Source: Lewinellaceae bacterium
GTDB taxonomy: Bacteria > Bacteroidota > Bacteroidia > Chitinophagales > Saprospiraceae
DNA: 64,000 bases
Assembly: GCA_020636375.1 (NCBI GenBank)
Contig: JACJXZ010000015.1
Location: forward strand, 248,001-312,000
Direction of reading: 5' to 3'
The position numbers and the translations under genes were made by a program. Below are positions 9,405 through 20,400 of this stretch, piece after piece (the first letter of the stretch is position 1; each line of letters opens with the position of its first letter). The notes beneath the pieces were generated by a model. It saw only the letters and a program-made list of their open reading frames with translations, ran no database searches and had not been told where the DNA came from.

Positions 9405-10052
9405 TTCTCCCGCAAAGTTTGGCGGAAGTTCCCGCAAAGGCTCGGGGTTCCCGTAGGGGGTTCCCGCAGAGGCTCGCAGAGGTAGCCGCAAAGTCTCGCA
9501 AAGGAGCCAGTGTGTACTTAGCGAAACTTTGCGGGAAATACCATCCCCCAGCTCCCCCAGCTCGTGGGGTTCCCTGCAAAGGCTCGTGGGGTTCCCCAGC
9601 AGAGGCTCGCAGAGGTAGCCGCAAAGTCTCGCAAAGGAGCCAGTGTACTTAGCGAAACCTTAGCGAAACTCCGCGGGAAATACCTTCCCCCAGCTCGTGG
9701 GGTTCCCGCAAAGGCTCGTGGGGTTCCCGCAGAGGCTCGCAGAGGTAGCCGCAAAGTCTCGCAAAGGAGCCAGTGTACTTAGCGAAACCTTAGCGAAACT
9801 TAGCGGGAAATACCTTCCCCCCAGCTCGTGGGGCTCCCGCAAAGGCTCGCAAAGGTAGCCGCGAAGGCTCGCAAAGGAGCCGTGTGTACTTAGCGAGACT
9901 TAGCGAAACCTTAGCGAAACTCCGCGGAAATACCTTCCCCCCAGCTCGTGGGTTTCGCAAAGGCTCGCAAAGGAGCCAGTGTACTTAGCGAGACTTAGCG
10001 AAACCTTAGCGAAACCTCTTAGCGAAACTCCGCGGGAAATCCCCCCCCAGCC
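9405..10052. repeat. Phased foldback repeat array, copy 3 (about five units)
   Basis: Five tandem units of roughly 95-150 bp start near 9430, 9569, 9702, 9833 and 9953. Each runs CCCGCAAAGGCTCG, GGTAGCCGCAAAGTCTCG, CAAAGGAGCCAGTGTACTTA, then TTAGCGAAACC words and GCGGGAAATACC, joined by CCCCCAGCTCGTGGGG. Arms are inverted within a unit. The last unit ends about 45 bp beyond the stop of the hybrid sensor gene at 10097. No CAGGGAAG cluster is seen at the left end. Open frames here are repeat artefacts. Confidence 0.85.
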
Positions 10053-10096
10053 TCCTTAAAATTTCCAAACCCGATCAAGGCAGCATAGCCGCCCCC

Positions 10097-13000
10097 TTAT
10101 ACCTTACTCGGCGGCACGCCAAATTCCTTAGCAAAAACCCGGCTGAAATATTTGGGGTCGTCAAATCCGGTGGCGTAATACCACCTCGCTGACGTTCTTC
10201 TTTCCGGCGAGCAACCACTCTCTGGTACTTTGCCAGCCGCATGGACCGGATGAGCGCCGAGGCGTTCCGGCCGGTGAGGGCTACCAGCCAGGTGCAGTGC
10301 AGTTGCCGTGGGCTCCAGTACCAGGCTCTGGCTCAGTACCTCCACGGTGAAGGAAGCGTCGGAAAGGTGTTCCTGAATAATATCCCGGACTTTTTGGAGG
10401 AAAGTACTCTTCCATTTCGGACGCCGGGCTTTCGCCTGCTGAAGCCATTGCCTCCGGACCCCGGACATACTTTGCCCGCGAGCTTGCGGCGCAGTTCCAG
10501 CAGGTTGTTCAGGGTGGCGAGCAGCTCTTCCCGGTGGAAGGGCTTGGCGAGGTAGGCGTCGGCGCCCGGCGCAGGCCGCTGATCCGGCTCTCCACACATC
10601 AGTACCTGGCGGTGAGCAGCACGATGGGGATGTGGCTGGTGCGCTCGTCGTTCTTGAGGGTTTCCACCACCTCGAAGCCGTCTTTTTCGGGCATCATTAC
10701 ATCGCTGATAATGATGTCGGGCACGGCCTCCAGGGCTTTTTTTCGATCTTAAAAGTACCGTACCGTTGTAGGCGAAGTCGAGCGCAAAGCCCCGCCCTGC
10801 CCCGTCCCGAAAGAGGGAGAGGCGAGACAGGTGGAGAGGTATTCCACGACGTCGGGGTTGTCTTCGATGAGGAGCAGCTGATACCGGGAGGCGGCCTCTT
10901 TTTCTGCGGGAGAAGGAGTGGAGGAAGAAGGCGGCCCTCCCGGCCTATGTGCCCGCTGCGAAGCCGCGGAGAGGAAAGAGGGCGCTTTCTCTTTGGCTTC
11001 CCGCAGTACCCATCGGAAGAGCGGGCCTCCCCTCCTCTTCATTCACTGGCGGCGCGTTGTTGGTGATCGGCAGCCTTACCGTAAACGTCGTTCCCCACCC
11101 ACTTTGCTTTCTACGCCGATCTCCCCGCCCATGGACTGCACCAGTTCTTTCGTCAACGCCAGTACTGATGCCCGTACCGCCCGCTTTTACTTTTCCGGTT
11201 TTTGCCCTGGTAGAAATCTACCGAAGATGTGGGGCAAGTCTTCCGGCGGGATGCCGGCGCCGTTATCGGCGACGGTTATTACGGCTGTCGGCGCACCGTG
11301 CGCCGCAACGACCGTTACCCGCAGATACCCGCCCGCCGGACGGCGTATATTTAATGGCGTTCGACAGCAGGTTGTACACGATCCGCAGCAGGCGCTCCGG
11401 GTCGTAGTCCATGACGATGGAGCCTCGTTGCTTTCCACGCGCAGCATCACGTTCCGGGCGTTGGCCACCGAATGCAGGCTCTCGCTGATGTAGCGCAGGT
11501 AAGGAAGGATATCGCCCTGCACGTAGTTGATCTTCAGGGTATGGGACTCCAGCTTTACCAGGTCGAGGATCTGGTTGATGAGGCGCAGGAGGTTTTGCCC
11601 GTTGCGGCGGATCAGGCTGATCTTTGGTTTCAGTTTTTCGTCAACGGCGGGTTCCACCTGCTCGGTACCATTCCCAGGATGACCGTCAGCGGCGTGCGGA
11701 ACTCATGGGTGATGTTGGTGAAGAAGCGGTTTTAAAATCGTCCAATTCCCGCAGGCGCATGGTTTCCTGGCGTTCGAGGCGTAAAGTACCTAACTGGTAT
11801 TTATAAAATGCCCATGCCATCGCACTCAGGCATAAAATGTAGAGCAGGCATACGGGAAGTAGCCCACCAGGGCGGGTTGATGGCGAACCTCAACGCTGCC
11901 GGATCTTGCCCCCATGCTCCGTCGTTGTTGCTGCCCAGCACCGGAACGTATATCACCAGGTACCGCAGGTTGGCGAACTGCACGTTGTTGCGGGTAATTT
12001 TAAATCCACCAGCGGTACCTCACCTTCTGGCATGTAAGAAGGCACTGTGGCGGATCAATTGGTAGCGGTAAAGGTTTTGCGCCGGATTGGTGAATTCGAG
12101 CGCTGCGAACTCGAAGGTGTGAGAGGTTCCGGCGATGAGAGAGGACGATATCCGGCCTGCTCCCCGTCCATTCCGACAGCGGCTGGTTGTTGGCTTTCAG
12201 GTACCGACGATATGCGTCTGCGGCTTGCGCTCGTTGAACCGGAGGCTGTCAGGGTGGAAGATCGTCAGGTACGGACCCCCGCCGAACACCAGTGTGCCGT
12301 CCTTCATTTTCAGATAACTGGAGCTATTGAACTCATTGTCCTGCAAGCCGTCGGCATAGGTAAAATTTTTTGGTTGTTTCTTCCCGCACGTGAAAGCGGC
12401 ACAGGCCTTTGTTGGTGCTCAGCCAGATATGGTTGGTATTGTCGGAGCGTACTCCATAAACCACGTTATCCGGAAGCCCGTCCTCTTTTTTGTAATGTTT
12501 GAATTTACCTGTTTGCCGATCGAGGCGCGGTTCAGGCCGCCGCTCTTCGTGCAACCACAGGTAACGGCGGGGCTCGAGGGGGTCTTTACCACGGATAGCA
12601 CCGTGTTGTAAGACAGGGAAGAAGGGTCGGATGGATCGGTTTTGAAATATTCATAGCGGTAACCGCCGTCGGCAGGGGCTGCTTTGATCAGCCCTTTGAA
12701 ACCAATGATCCACACTATGCCTTCCGAATCCTCGTACAGGTTCGAGATATAATAGGAATCCGGTACGAGTTTCTGGGGGTTACCAAAGGGAAAATCCCTG
12801 CTTTGCCCGGTTGCGGGGTCGAACCGCAGCAATCCTTCTTCACTGGTATGGAGCAACGTTCCATTTTTGCAGAACAGCAGCGCGGAAAAGTGGCGCCGTC
12901 CCATCGGTATTGCCGGACGGTTTTGGTACGGGCATCTATGCGCAGCAGGACATTCGGTTCGGGAATGCCCCAGGCATTGCCCGTTTCGTCGAAGACGGGC

Positions 13001-14279
13001 ATAAAATTCCGCCATTTGCCGGGCATACTTACCAGCCAGGGGTTCGTTTCGGGTTGGTAGAAATTTTGGCGGGGGTAAATTTGAGCAGGATCAATAGCAC
13101 AGATGAGGTTTCCCTGCGGATCTTCTGCCAGGTAGCGCTGCGAGGTTCCTTTCAGATAGCTCCTGAATTTTGGTTTTTCAGGATTGGTAGCTTAAGTATC
13201 CCGTAGCCGGTTGTGCCCACCCAGGCAATGCCGGAACGGTCGATAGCCACGCATTGGAAATCAAGAAAGCGGCTTTGGATGAGAGGGTCGTCAGAAGCCC
13301 ATTCGAATTCCGGTTGCCCGCCTTTTGCAAAAGCCATCTACCGCCATTTGCGAAGCTCTTTATCATTCAATGCCCACAAATAACCTTCATGGTCAAAACG
13401 GCATTTTTATAAGGCTGAGGTACCTGCCCACATTCCGGGGCGGCTCGGAGGTGTTTTTCCATATCCACAAACCGGGGCTCTTCTGAACCCGAAAGGCGCC
13501 CCTCCGCCTCACCCGGAACGTCCCCGAAACCGGGTAGGTACCGTTTGTATCCAAACTCGCCCGTCCGGGCTTTCTCCTAAGATATGCGTGGATAAACCGG
13601 GAAATGCTTCAAGGTTGAGTTGCCCGGCGGTAGTGTCGAGCCGAAAAAGCCCCTGGTTAGAACTTACCAGGAGAACTTTGTTTTTGTAAAATGCACTACC
13701 GAAACTGCACAGGGTATCTGAGATACCTGCCCTTTCGGATACTTCAACGACGGCGCCCGCATACCGGGAAAGGCATTGCCTTGCGATGCCGCTTTTTTAA
13801 GCACACCGGTAAGCGCCGCTATTTTCCAGATCTTACCGGCATCTGTAAAAACAAGGGCGCCGTCGCCTACCAGCTCGCTGAAGGAAAACCCACCCACCGA
13901 TTTTGACAGGTACCGGGCGCTACCTGTTCCGTGAGATGAAAAAGCGCCCGCTGACGGGGTCATATATTTCAATTTTACCAGACAACCGTATCCAGATCCA
14001 GCCCCGGCTGTCTTCAAACAGGCAGTACACTTCACTGGCGGCAATGGCAAACGGGTCGAAAGGGTCGGGCGAAAAAGATCTCGAAGCGGTAACCGTCATA
14101 GCGGTTCAGCCCATCCTTGGTGGCGATCCACAGGAAGCCGTCCCGGCTCTGAAGGATGTCATATATCATGCCCTGCGACAACCCCTCGTTGACAGAGAGC
14201 CACTCCGCCTTGCCCGGCGACTACCGGGAAGGCAACCGGCATACAGCATAAATACCAGTACCAGAACAGAATATCTCAT
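10097..14279 (-). pseudogene. Frameshifted hybrid two-component sensor/AraC regulator (HTCS type)
   Basis: Reading across frames from the ATG at 14279 gives a signal peptide (MRYSVLVLVFMLYAGCL), then Reg_prop propeller blades (GLSQGMIYDILQSRDGFLW, ATKDGLNRYDGYRFEIF, and further blades to about 12.3 kb). A membrane helix follows near 11.83 kb (LLPVCLLYILCLSAMAW), then a HisKA region near 11.7 kb (THEFRTPLTVILG across a frameshift) and HATPase motifs (VADNGAGIPPEDL). A receiver lies at about 10.5-10.87 kb (IIISDVMMPEKDGFEV) and an AraC helix-turn-helix ends the gene (GFDDPKYFSRVFAKEFGVPP). This order defines the Bacteroidota hybrid regulators that usually control polysaccharide or surface-protein loci. 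At least ten indels break it; extra TA at 10756-10757 and 11666-11667 account for two. If intact it would encode about 1,390 residues. Confidence 0.8.
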
Positions 14280-14386
14280 TTTACCCCTTACGTACGATAA
14301 ACAAAATAAATATCCTGTACTGAATATCAAGAAAAAACGCAGATAAAAAATACGCACATTTTAAGTCGTCAGCTCACGAATACACC

Positions 14387-14416
14387 AAAAAAAAGCGGCG
14401 CCCGCAGGCGCCGCTT
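14387..14416 (-). terminator. Intrinsic terminator of the giant beta-helix gene
   Basis: On the minus strand a GCGGCGCC/GGCGCCGC stem is followed by eight T residues, 46-75 bp past the reconstructed stop codon at 14462. Confidence 0.8.
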
Positions 14417-14461
14417 CCATGAAAAAAATGTATAATAAAAATGATCAGGAACCTGATGCGC

Positions 14462-17400
14462 TTACCGCACCAGCGTCAGTTTTTCACCGCGGCCTAGCCC
14501 TGCGTTTGCAGGCGCAGCAGGTAAACGCCGGGGATAAGCCCTGCCCGCCGCCGCTTACCTTGCCGTCCCACACCCGCTCGTGGCGGTGGCATCCAACGAA
14601 GCCGCCTCCAGGCGCCATACCCGCTGCCCGTTGATGTTGTACACCTCCAGCGCAGCCGGCCCGGCCTCCGGCAGATAAAAGCGTATAGTACCTCCTCCCG
14701 GAACGGGTTGGGGCTGGCGTCCAGCTGTAGCGCCGCTTCCGCCTGCCCAGTAGCCGCCGGGCCCGGATTGGCCGGCATGCATGAATACGGGGCGGGGCAG
14801 CAAACCACGACGCCGTCGTTCAGGGCGCCGATCAGGTACCGTTCACCCTGGTGAGGATATAATCTACCGCATCAACCGGTATCCCGCTGCCACTCTGGTA
14901 CTGCACGTAGCTGGCGACGTAGTCCAGCGAGCTGATCACCGAACCAATGCTGTATCCGCTGCAGAATTTGCTGGCCGCCAAATCCAGCCTCCGGGTGATG
15001 GCCCTTTTTATCGAAAGGCTGCTGCTCAACCCGTTAATATATGTGTTCAGGTTGCTCACCACGGTATTGATGCAACCCTCCGGGTCGCAGGCGTCGCCCA
15101 CGTTGTCCTGGTCCAGATCTTCCTGGCCGGGGTTGAAGGCCGTGGGGCAGTTGTCCGCGTCGCCGCAGATACCGTCGCCGTCGATGTCGTCGTCGGGGTC
15201 GTTGGGGCAGGGGTCGGGGCAGGCGCCGAAGAGGTCGTCGCGCACCCAGACGCTGGCCGTGCAGCTGGCCGTATTGTTGTTGACATCCGTCACGGTGAGG
15301 GTGACGGCCCGGGGCCCCAGCAAATCCGCGCAGCTGAAGGCCGTCTGGCTGAGGGCACGCCCGCCGATGCCGCAGGCGTCGGCCGAGCCGCCGTCCACCT
15401 CGCCTGCGGTGAGCGTAGCCGAACCGCCGGCATCGAGCTGTACGGTGGCATTCTGACAAAGCGCCTCCGGATCAGTATTGTCCTGGACGGTCACCGTGGC
15501 CACGCAGCTGTGCTGGTTGCCGGCCCCGTCGGTGGCGGTGAGCAGCACGGTGCGCATGCCTACGTCGGCGCAGCCAAAGCTCGTCCGGTTCAGGTTCAGG
15601 CCGAGCAGGCCGCAGTTGTCGCTGCTGCCGTCGTTGACCTGGCCTGCGGTGAGCGTAGCCGAACCGCTGGCGTTCAGTTCGACGGTGCGGTTGCGGCAGC
15701 GGGCTGTCGGAGGCATTTCGTCCTTCACCGTCACCTGGGCGTTGCAAGTACTGCTCTCGTTGTTGATGTCTGTGACCGTCAGGGTTACCGTTTGCGGGCC
15801 TGCGTCGGCGCAGGAGAAGGTATTGGGCGACACCGTCATGCTCTGCAGTCCGCATTCGTAGGTGCTGCCGCCGTCCACATCGGCTGCGGTGAGCGTAGCC
15901 GAACCGCCGGCGTCGAGCACTGCCGTGAAGGGCTTGCAGGCCGCTGTCGGCGCGGCGCAGCAGGGGTTGTCGTCATCGGCTACGGTGATGGTTGCGTTGC
16001 AGGTAGCGGTATTGGAGAAGTAATCCGTCACGGTAAGGGTAACGGCCTGTGCGCCTACGTCGCTGCAGCTGAAGGACAGGCTTTCCTGCCCGCTGATCCG
16101 GAAGCTGAGCGGGCCGCAGCCGGTGCTGCCGTCGTTCACCTGGCTGGCGGCCACGGTAGCGTTTTGGTTGGCGTCGAGCTGTACGGTAATGTTCTGGCAC
16201 TGGGCAGCCGGCGCGGTGGTTAAGCCCTGGTATTCATAAGCCCCGATGTCGACATTGCCGGCCACGTTGGGGGCGGCGTCGAAGGGTCGGGCATTGCCGT
16301 CCAGGTCGTTGGCGGGCGCTCCGGCGGCCGTGCCGGCGTCTATAGCGGGGGAACAGGGCTGGAGGCGCAGGTCGCCCGTTATGCCCAGGCCGATGGGCGG
16401 CTGGCTGGCGAAGAGGGGATCTGCATTGCCGTCGCCGCCGGGGCAGTTGGCGCAGGGGGAGTAGCCGCCCTGCACGATGGAGTGGGCGACGGTAGCAGCG
16501 CTGGAGAGGTCGTTAATAATATTGCTGCTGTTGCCCCAGAGGATACAGTTGACAAGTACCGGGGAGGAGTAGTAATCGTTGTACATCCCGCCACCGTTAT
16601 TGCCTGCCGAGTTCCCGCTGAACGTGCAATTGGTTAAGGCCGGAGAGGATTCGTCCTCGTTGTACATCCCACCGCCGTTGTTTGCCGTATTCCCGTTGAA
16701 GATGCAGTTAGTCAATGTCATAGAGGGCGCCTCGTAGAAATTGGACATCCCCCCGCCTTGGTTTGCAGAGTTCCCGCTGAAAATGCAGTTGGCTACGGAA
16801 AGGGAGGATTCCTCGTTACAGATCCCGCCACCATTGATGAGTGCCGTGTTTCCACTGAACGTGCAGTAAGTTATCTCCAGGGGTGAGGAGTCATTGTACA
16901 TCCCTCCACCCTGGATGGTTGCCGAATTTCCGTCGAAAGTACAGTTGGTTATCTTCGGAGAGGAGTCTATGTTGCACATCCCGCCGCCGTAATAATTTGG
17001 GTAGCTTCCTCCATTCGCATTCCCCCCGCTAATAGCAAAACCATCCAGCACAGCAGTGCTATTCAGGCCATTATTGTGGTTTATGATAACATGGAAGCTG
17101 TTTTCCCCATTATTCACAAAACCCGGCTGGTCGTCCCCGTTCAGATCGCCGCTGAGGATGGTTTCATGCGCCGCCCAGTCCCGGACGCTGAAGTCGCCTT
17201 CCTGCCCCGGCAGGCCGGGAAAGCCGCCGTAGATGGCCACGCCGTTTTGCATGACAAAGGAATGGGAGCGGTTGCCGGGCGTATAGCCAATGCCCTGGTC
17301 GGGCTTGTACGTGCCGGCGGCCACCCAGATCTCCGTCACATTCGGGCAGGAAGCGGTCAGGGCGAGGGCGTCCTGCAGGTCGTTGAAGGCGTCGGCCCAG

Positions 17401-20400
17401 GCCTTTCCGTTGCCGGCTCCGGAAGCATCGTCATTGACATAAATGATATTGCCCGAGGACAGGCAGGCAGTGCAGGCATTATAGCTGGACTGGTACTCGT
17501 AGGCTCCCAGGTCGATGGCCGTGCTGCCGGTGGCATCCACGATGCGGCCATTGCCCGCCAGGTCTTTGGGTTCATTGTTGGCGGCATTGTTGCCTGCGTC
17601 GATGGCGGGCGAGCAGGGCTGCAGGCGGAAGTCGCCGTTGGCGGCATCGACGAAGAGCGGGTCTTCGTCGAGGTTGCCTATGCCGGGGTAGCCGCCCTGC
17701 ACGATGGAGTGGGCGACAGTGGGGTTGCTTTCAAAGTTGCTTATTTCGCTGTCGTTGTCCCAGAGGATGCAGTTGGTTACGGCCGGGCGGGAAGATAAGG
17801 AGTTTTCAATGGCAGTCGAATTACCAAAAAAGGTGCAGTTGATCACCGCCGGGTTCGAATCGAAGAGGTTTTCCATTCCCCCGCCGGAAAAGGTGCAGTT
17901 GATCACCGCCGGGCTGGAATAGACGTTGTTGAACATCCCGCCGCCGCCGCCGGCCGAATTGCCGGAGAAGGCGCAGCTGGCCACGGTGGGGGAGCTATCG
18001 GCGTTGTACATCCCGCCGCCGGAGTTGGCCGCCGAATTGCCGGAGAAGATACAGTTGGACACGGTGGGGGAGCTACTACTGTTGTTGTTCATCCCGCCGC
18101 CGCTGGTGGCCGAATTGCCGGAGAAGGTGCAGTTGATCACCGCCGGGCTGGACTGGAAGATGTTTTCCATACCGCCGCCGTTGGTGGCCGAATTGCCGGA
18201 GAAGGCGCAGTCGGCCACCGCCGGGCTGGACTGGAAGCTGTTCCCCATCCCGCCGCCGTTGGCCGCCGAATTGCCGGAGAAGGCGCAGTTAGCCACCGTG
18301 GGGGAGCTATTGTTGTTGTGCATCCCGCCTCCGAAGCTATCAAGTCCGCCCCCGTTCGCATTTCCCCCACTGACGGTAAAGCCGTCCAGCACGGCAGTGT
18401 TGTTCAGGCCATTGTTGTTATGAATAACATGGAAGCTGTTTTCCCCATTATTCACAAAACCCGGCTGGTCGTCCCCGTTCAGATCGCCGCTGAGGATGGT
18501 TTCATGCGCCGCCCAGTCCCGGACGCTGAAGTCGCCTTCCTGCCCCGGCAGGCCGGGAAAGCCGCCGTAGATGGCCACGCCGTTTTTCATCACAAAAGAA
18601 ATGCTGCGATCGGTGCCGGATGTGGGTTTGTAGGTACCTGCGGCGACCCAGATCTCCGTTACATTAGAGCATTGTCCAGCAAGGGCAAGGGCTTGCTGTA
18701 GATCGGTAAAGGCATGTGTCCAGGAGCTGCCGTCGTTGTTACCGGTAGCGTCATCGTTGACATAGAAGACGTTGCCCAGGTTCAGGCAGGCGATGCAGAC
18801 ATTGTAGCTGGACTGGTACTCGTAGGCTCCCAGGTCGATGTTAGCCGTGCCGAGGCTTGTTGCGTCAACTTTCCGGGCAGCACCAGCCAGGTCTTCAGTA
18901 GTGCTGTTGGCTGTGTTGTCGCCCGCATCAATGGCGGGGGAGCACTGCTGGAGGCTCAGGTCGCCGTTGGTTGGGTCGGTGAAGAGTGGGGCCACATTGC
19001 CATCGCCGCCGGGACAGTCAGTGCAGGGGGTGTAGCCGCCTTGTACAATAGAGTAGGTGACGGTGGGAGTAGCACCACTCTCATTTGTTATTTCATTACC
19101 GTTATCCCAAAAAATACAGTTGGTCACCGTCGGCTCGCAGAGGTCGTTGTACATTCCACCGCCTATTGTGCCAGCCGAATTACCGGAGAAGGTGCAGTTG
19201 GTCACCACAGGGGAGGATAAAGTGAAGTTTAACATCCCACCGCCCTCGAAGCGAGCCGAATTGCCGGAGAAGATGCAGTTGGTCACCAGCGGAGAGGAGA
19301 ATTCGTTGTTGTTGTACATCCCGCCGCCTCCTCCGAAGCTAGCCGAATTACCGGAGAAGGTGCAGTTGGTCACCAACGGAGAGGAGTTGTTGTTGTACAT
19401 CCCGCCGCCGCCTACGAAGCTAGTCGAATTACCGGAGAAGGTGCAGTTGACCACCATCGGGGAGGAGGAATCGTTGTACATCCCGCCGCCTCTAGAGTTT
19501 AAAAAATCTGACAATGGGTTAGTATTCGCATTGCCACCCGTGATAGTGAAGCCATCGAGTACGGCAGTATTATCCAAGCCGTTTTGATTATTTAAAATAA
19601 CATGATAGCTATTCTCCTCATTATTAGCAATGCTCAATGTACTGCCGGAGCCAGTGATGTCATCATCATTATTCAAATCCCCACTGAGGATGGTTTCGTG
19701 GGCTACCCAATCCCGGTTTGTAAAGTCGGGGTCGCCGGTGTTCGGGAAGCCGCCGTAGATAGCTACGCCGTTTTTCATCACAAAAGAAATGCTGCGGTCG
19801 TTGCCGGAGGTAGGCTTGTAGGTGCCTGCTGCCACCCAGACCTGTTCGACATTACAAGTATTTATCATTGCCTGCAAATCACCGGAAGCATTTACCCAGG
19901 AAGTGCCGTCACCTGTGCCGCCTGCTTTGACGTAGCGGATAGGCACAGTAGGGATCACTTTGCCCTCCGTCCAGTTAGAACTATTGCCGCTGAGGGCGAA
20001 GTTATGGAGTACGCCGGCGTAGGCACTGCCTGCACTATTGGCAAGGGTGTTGATGCCGGTGTTGTCGCCATTAGCAGTGCCGTGGTCGAATGTATAATGG
20101 ACTAACAGATTTTCCTGCGGAGCGGTCACGCCATTACAGATTCCCGCCTGTATCTCTGCCTGGGTGCGGGCCACTTTCCAGATGCGCACTTCATCCAGTG
20201 TACCGTTCATGAATTCCGAAGCGCCGTTGTAAGCCCCGAGGTTCATGCCCGTATTGATGACGGGTAGCGGATTATCTGAGGAAGTTCGTTGTGCCACCAG
20301 TTGCCCGTCGAGGTAGGACTTGAAGCCGTTGGTGGTATTACGCTGCCAGGCCATGGCGACGTGGTGCCAGTTACCGTCCGTTGCGGCTGCGCCGACAGGG

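Noticed and set aside
7920..10052. CRISPR array
   Set aside because: Repeats are adjacent 10-12 bp words without unique spacers of constant length, halves are inverted within a unit, and no cas gene is present.
12000..14000. Every GGTACC in the frameshifted sensor taken as a TA insertion
   Set aside because: Some, such as those near 11958, 12013, 12202 and 13908, read naturally in frame (NLRYLVIYV, EVPLVD, YRRYLKANN, ARYLSKS), so only sites where removal restores a frame were counted.
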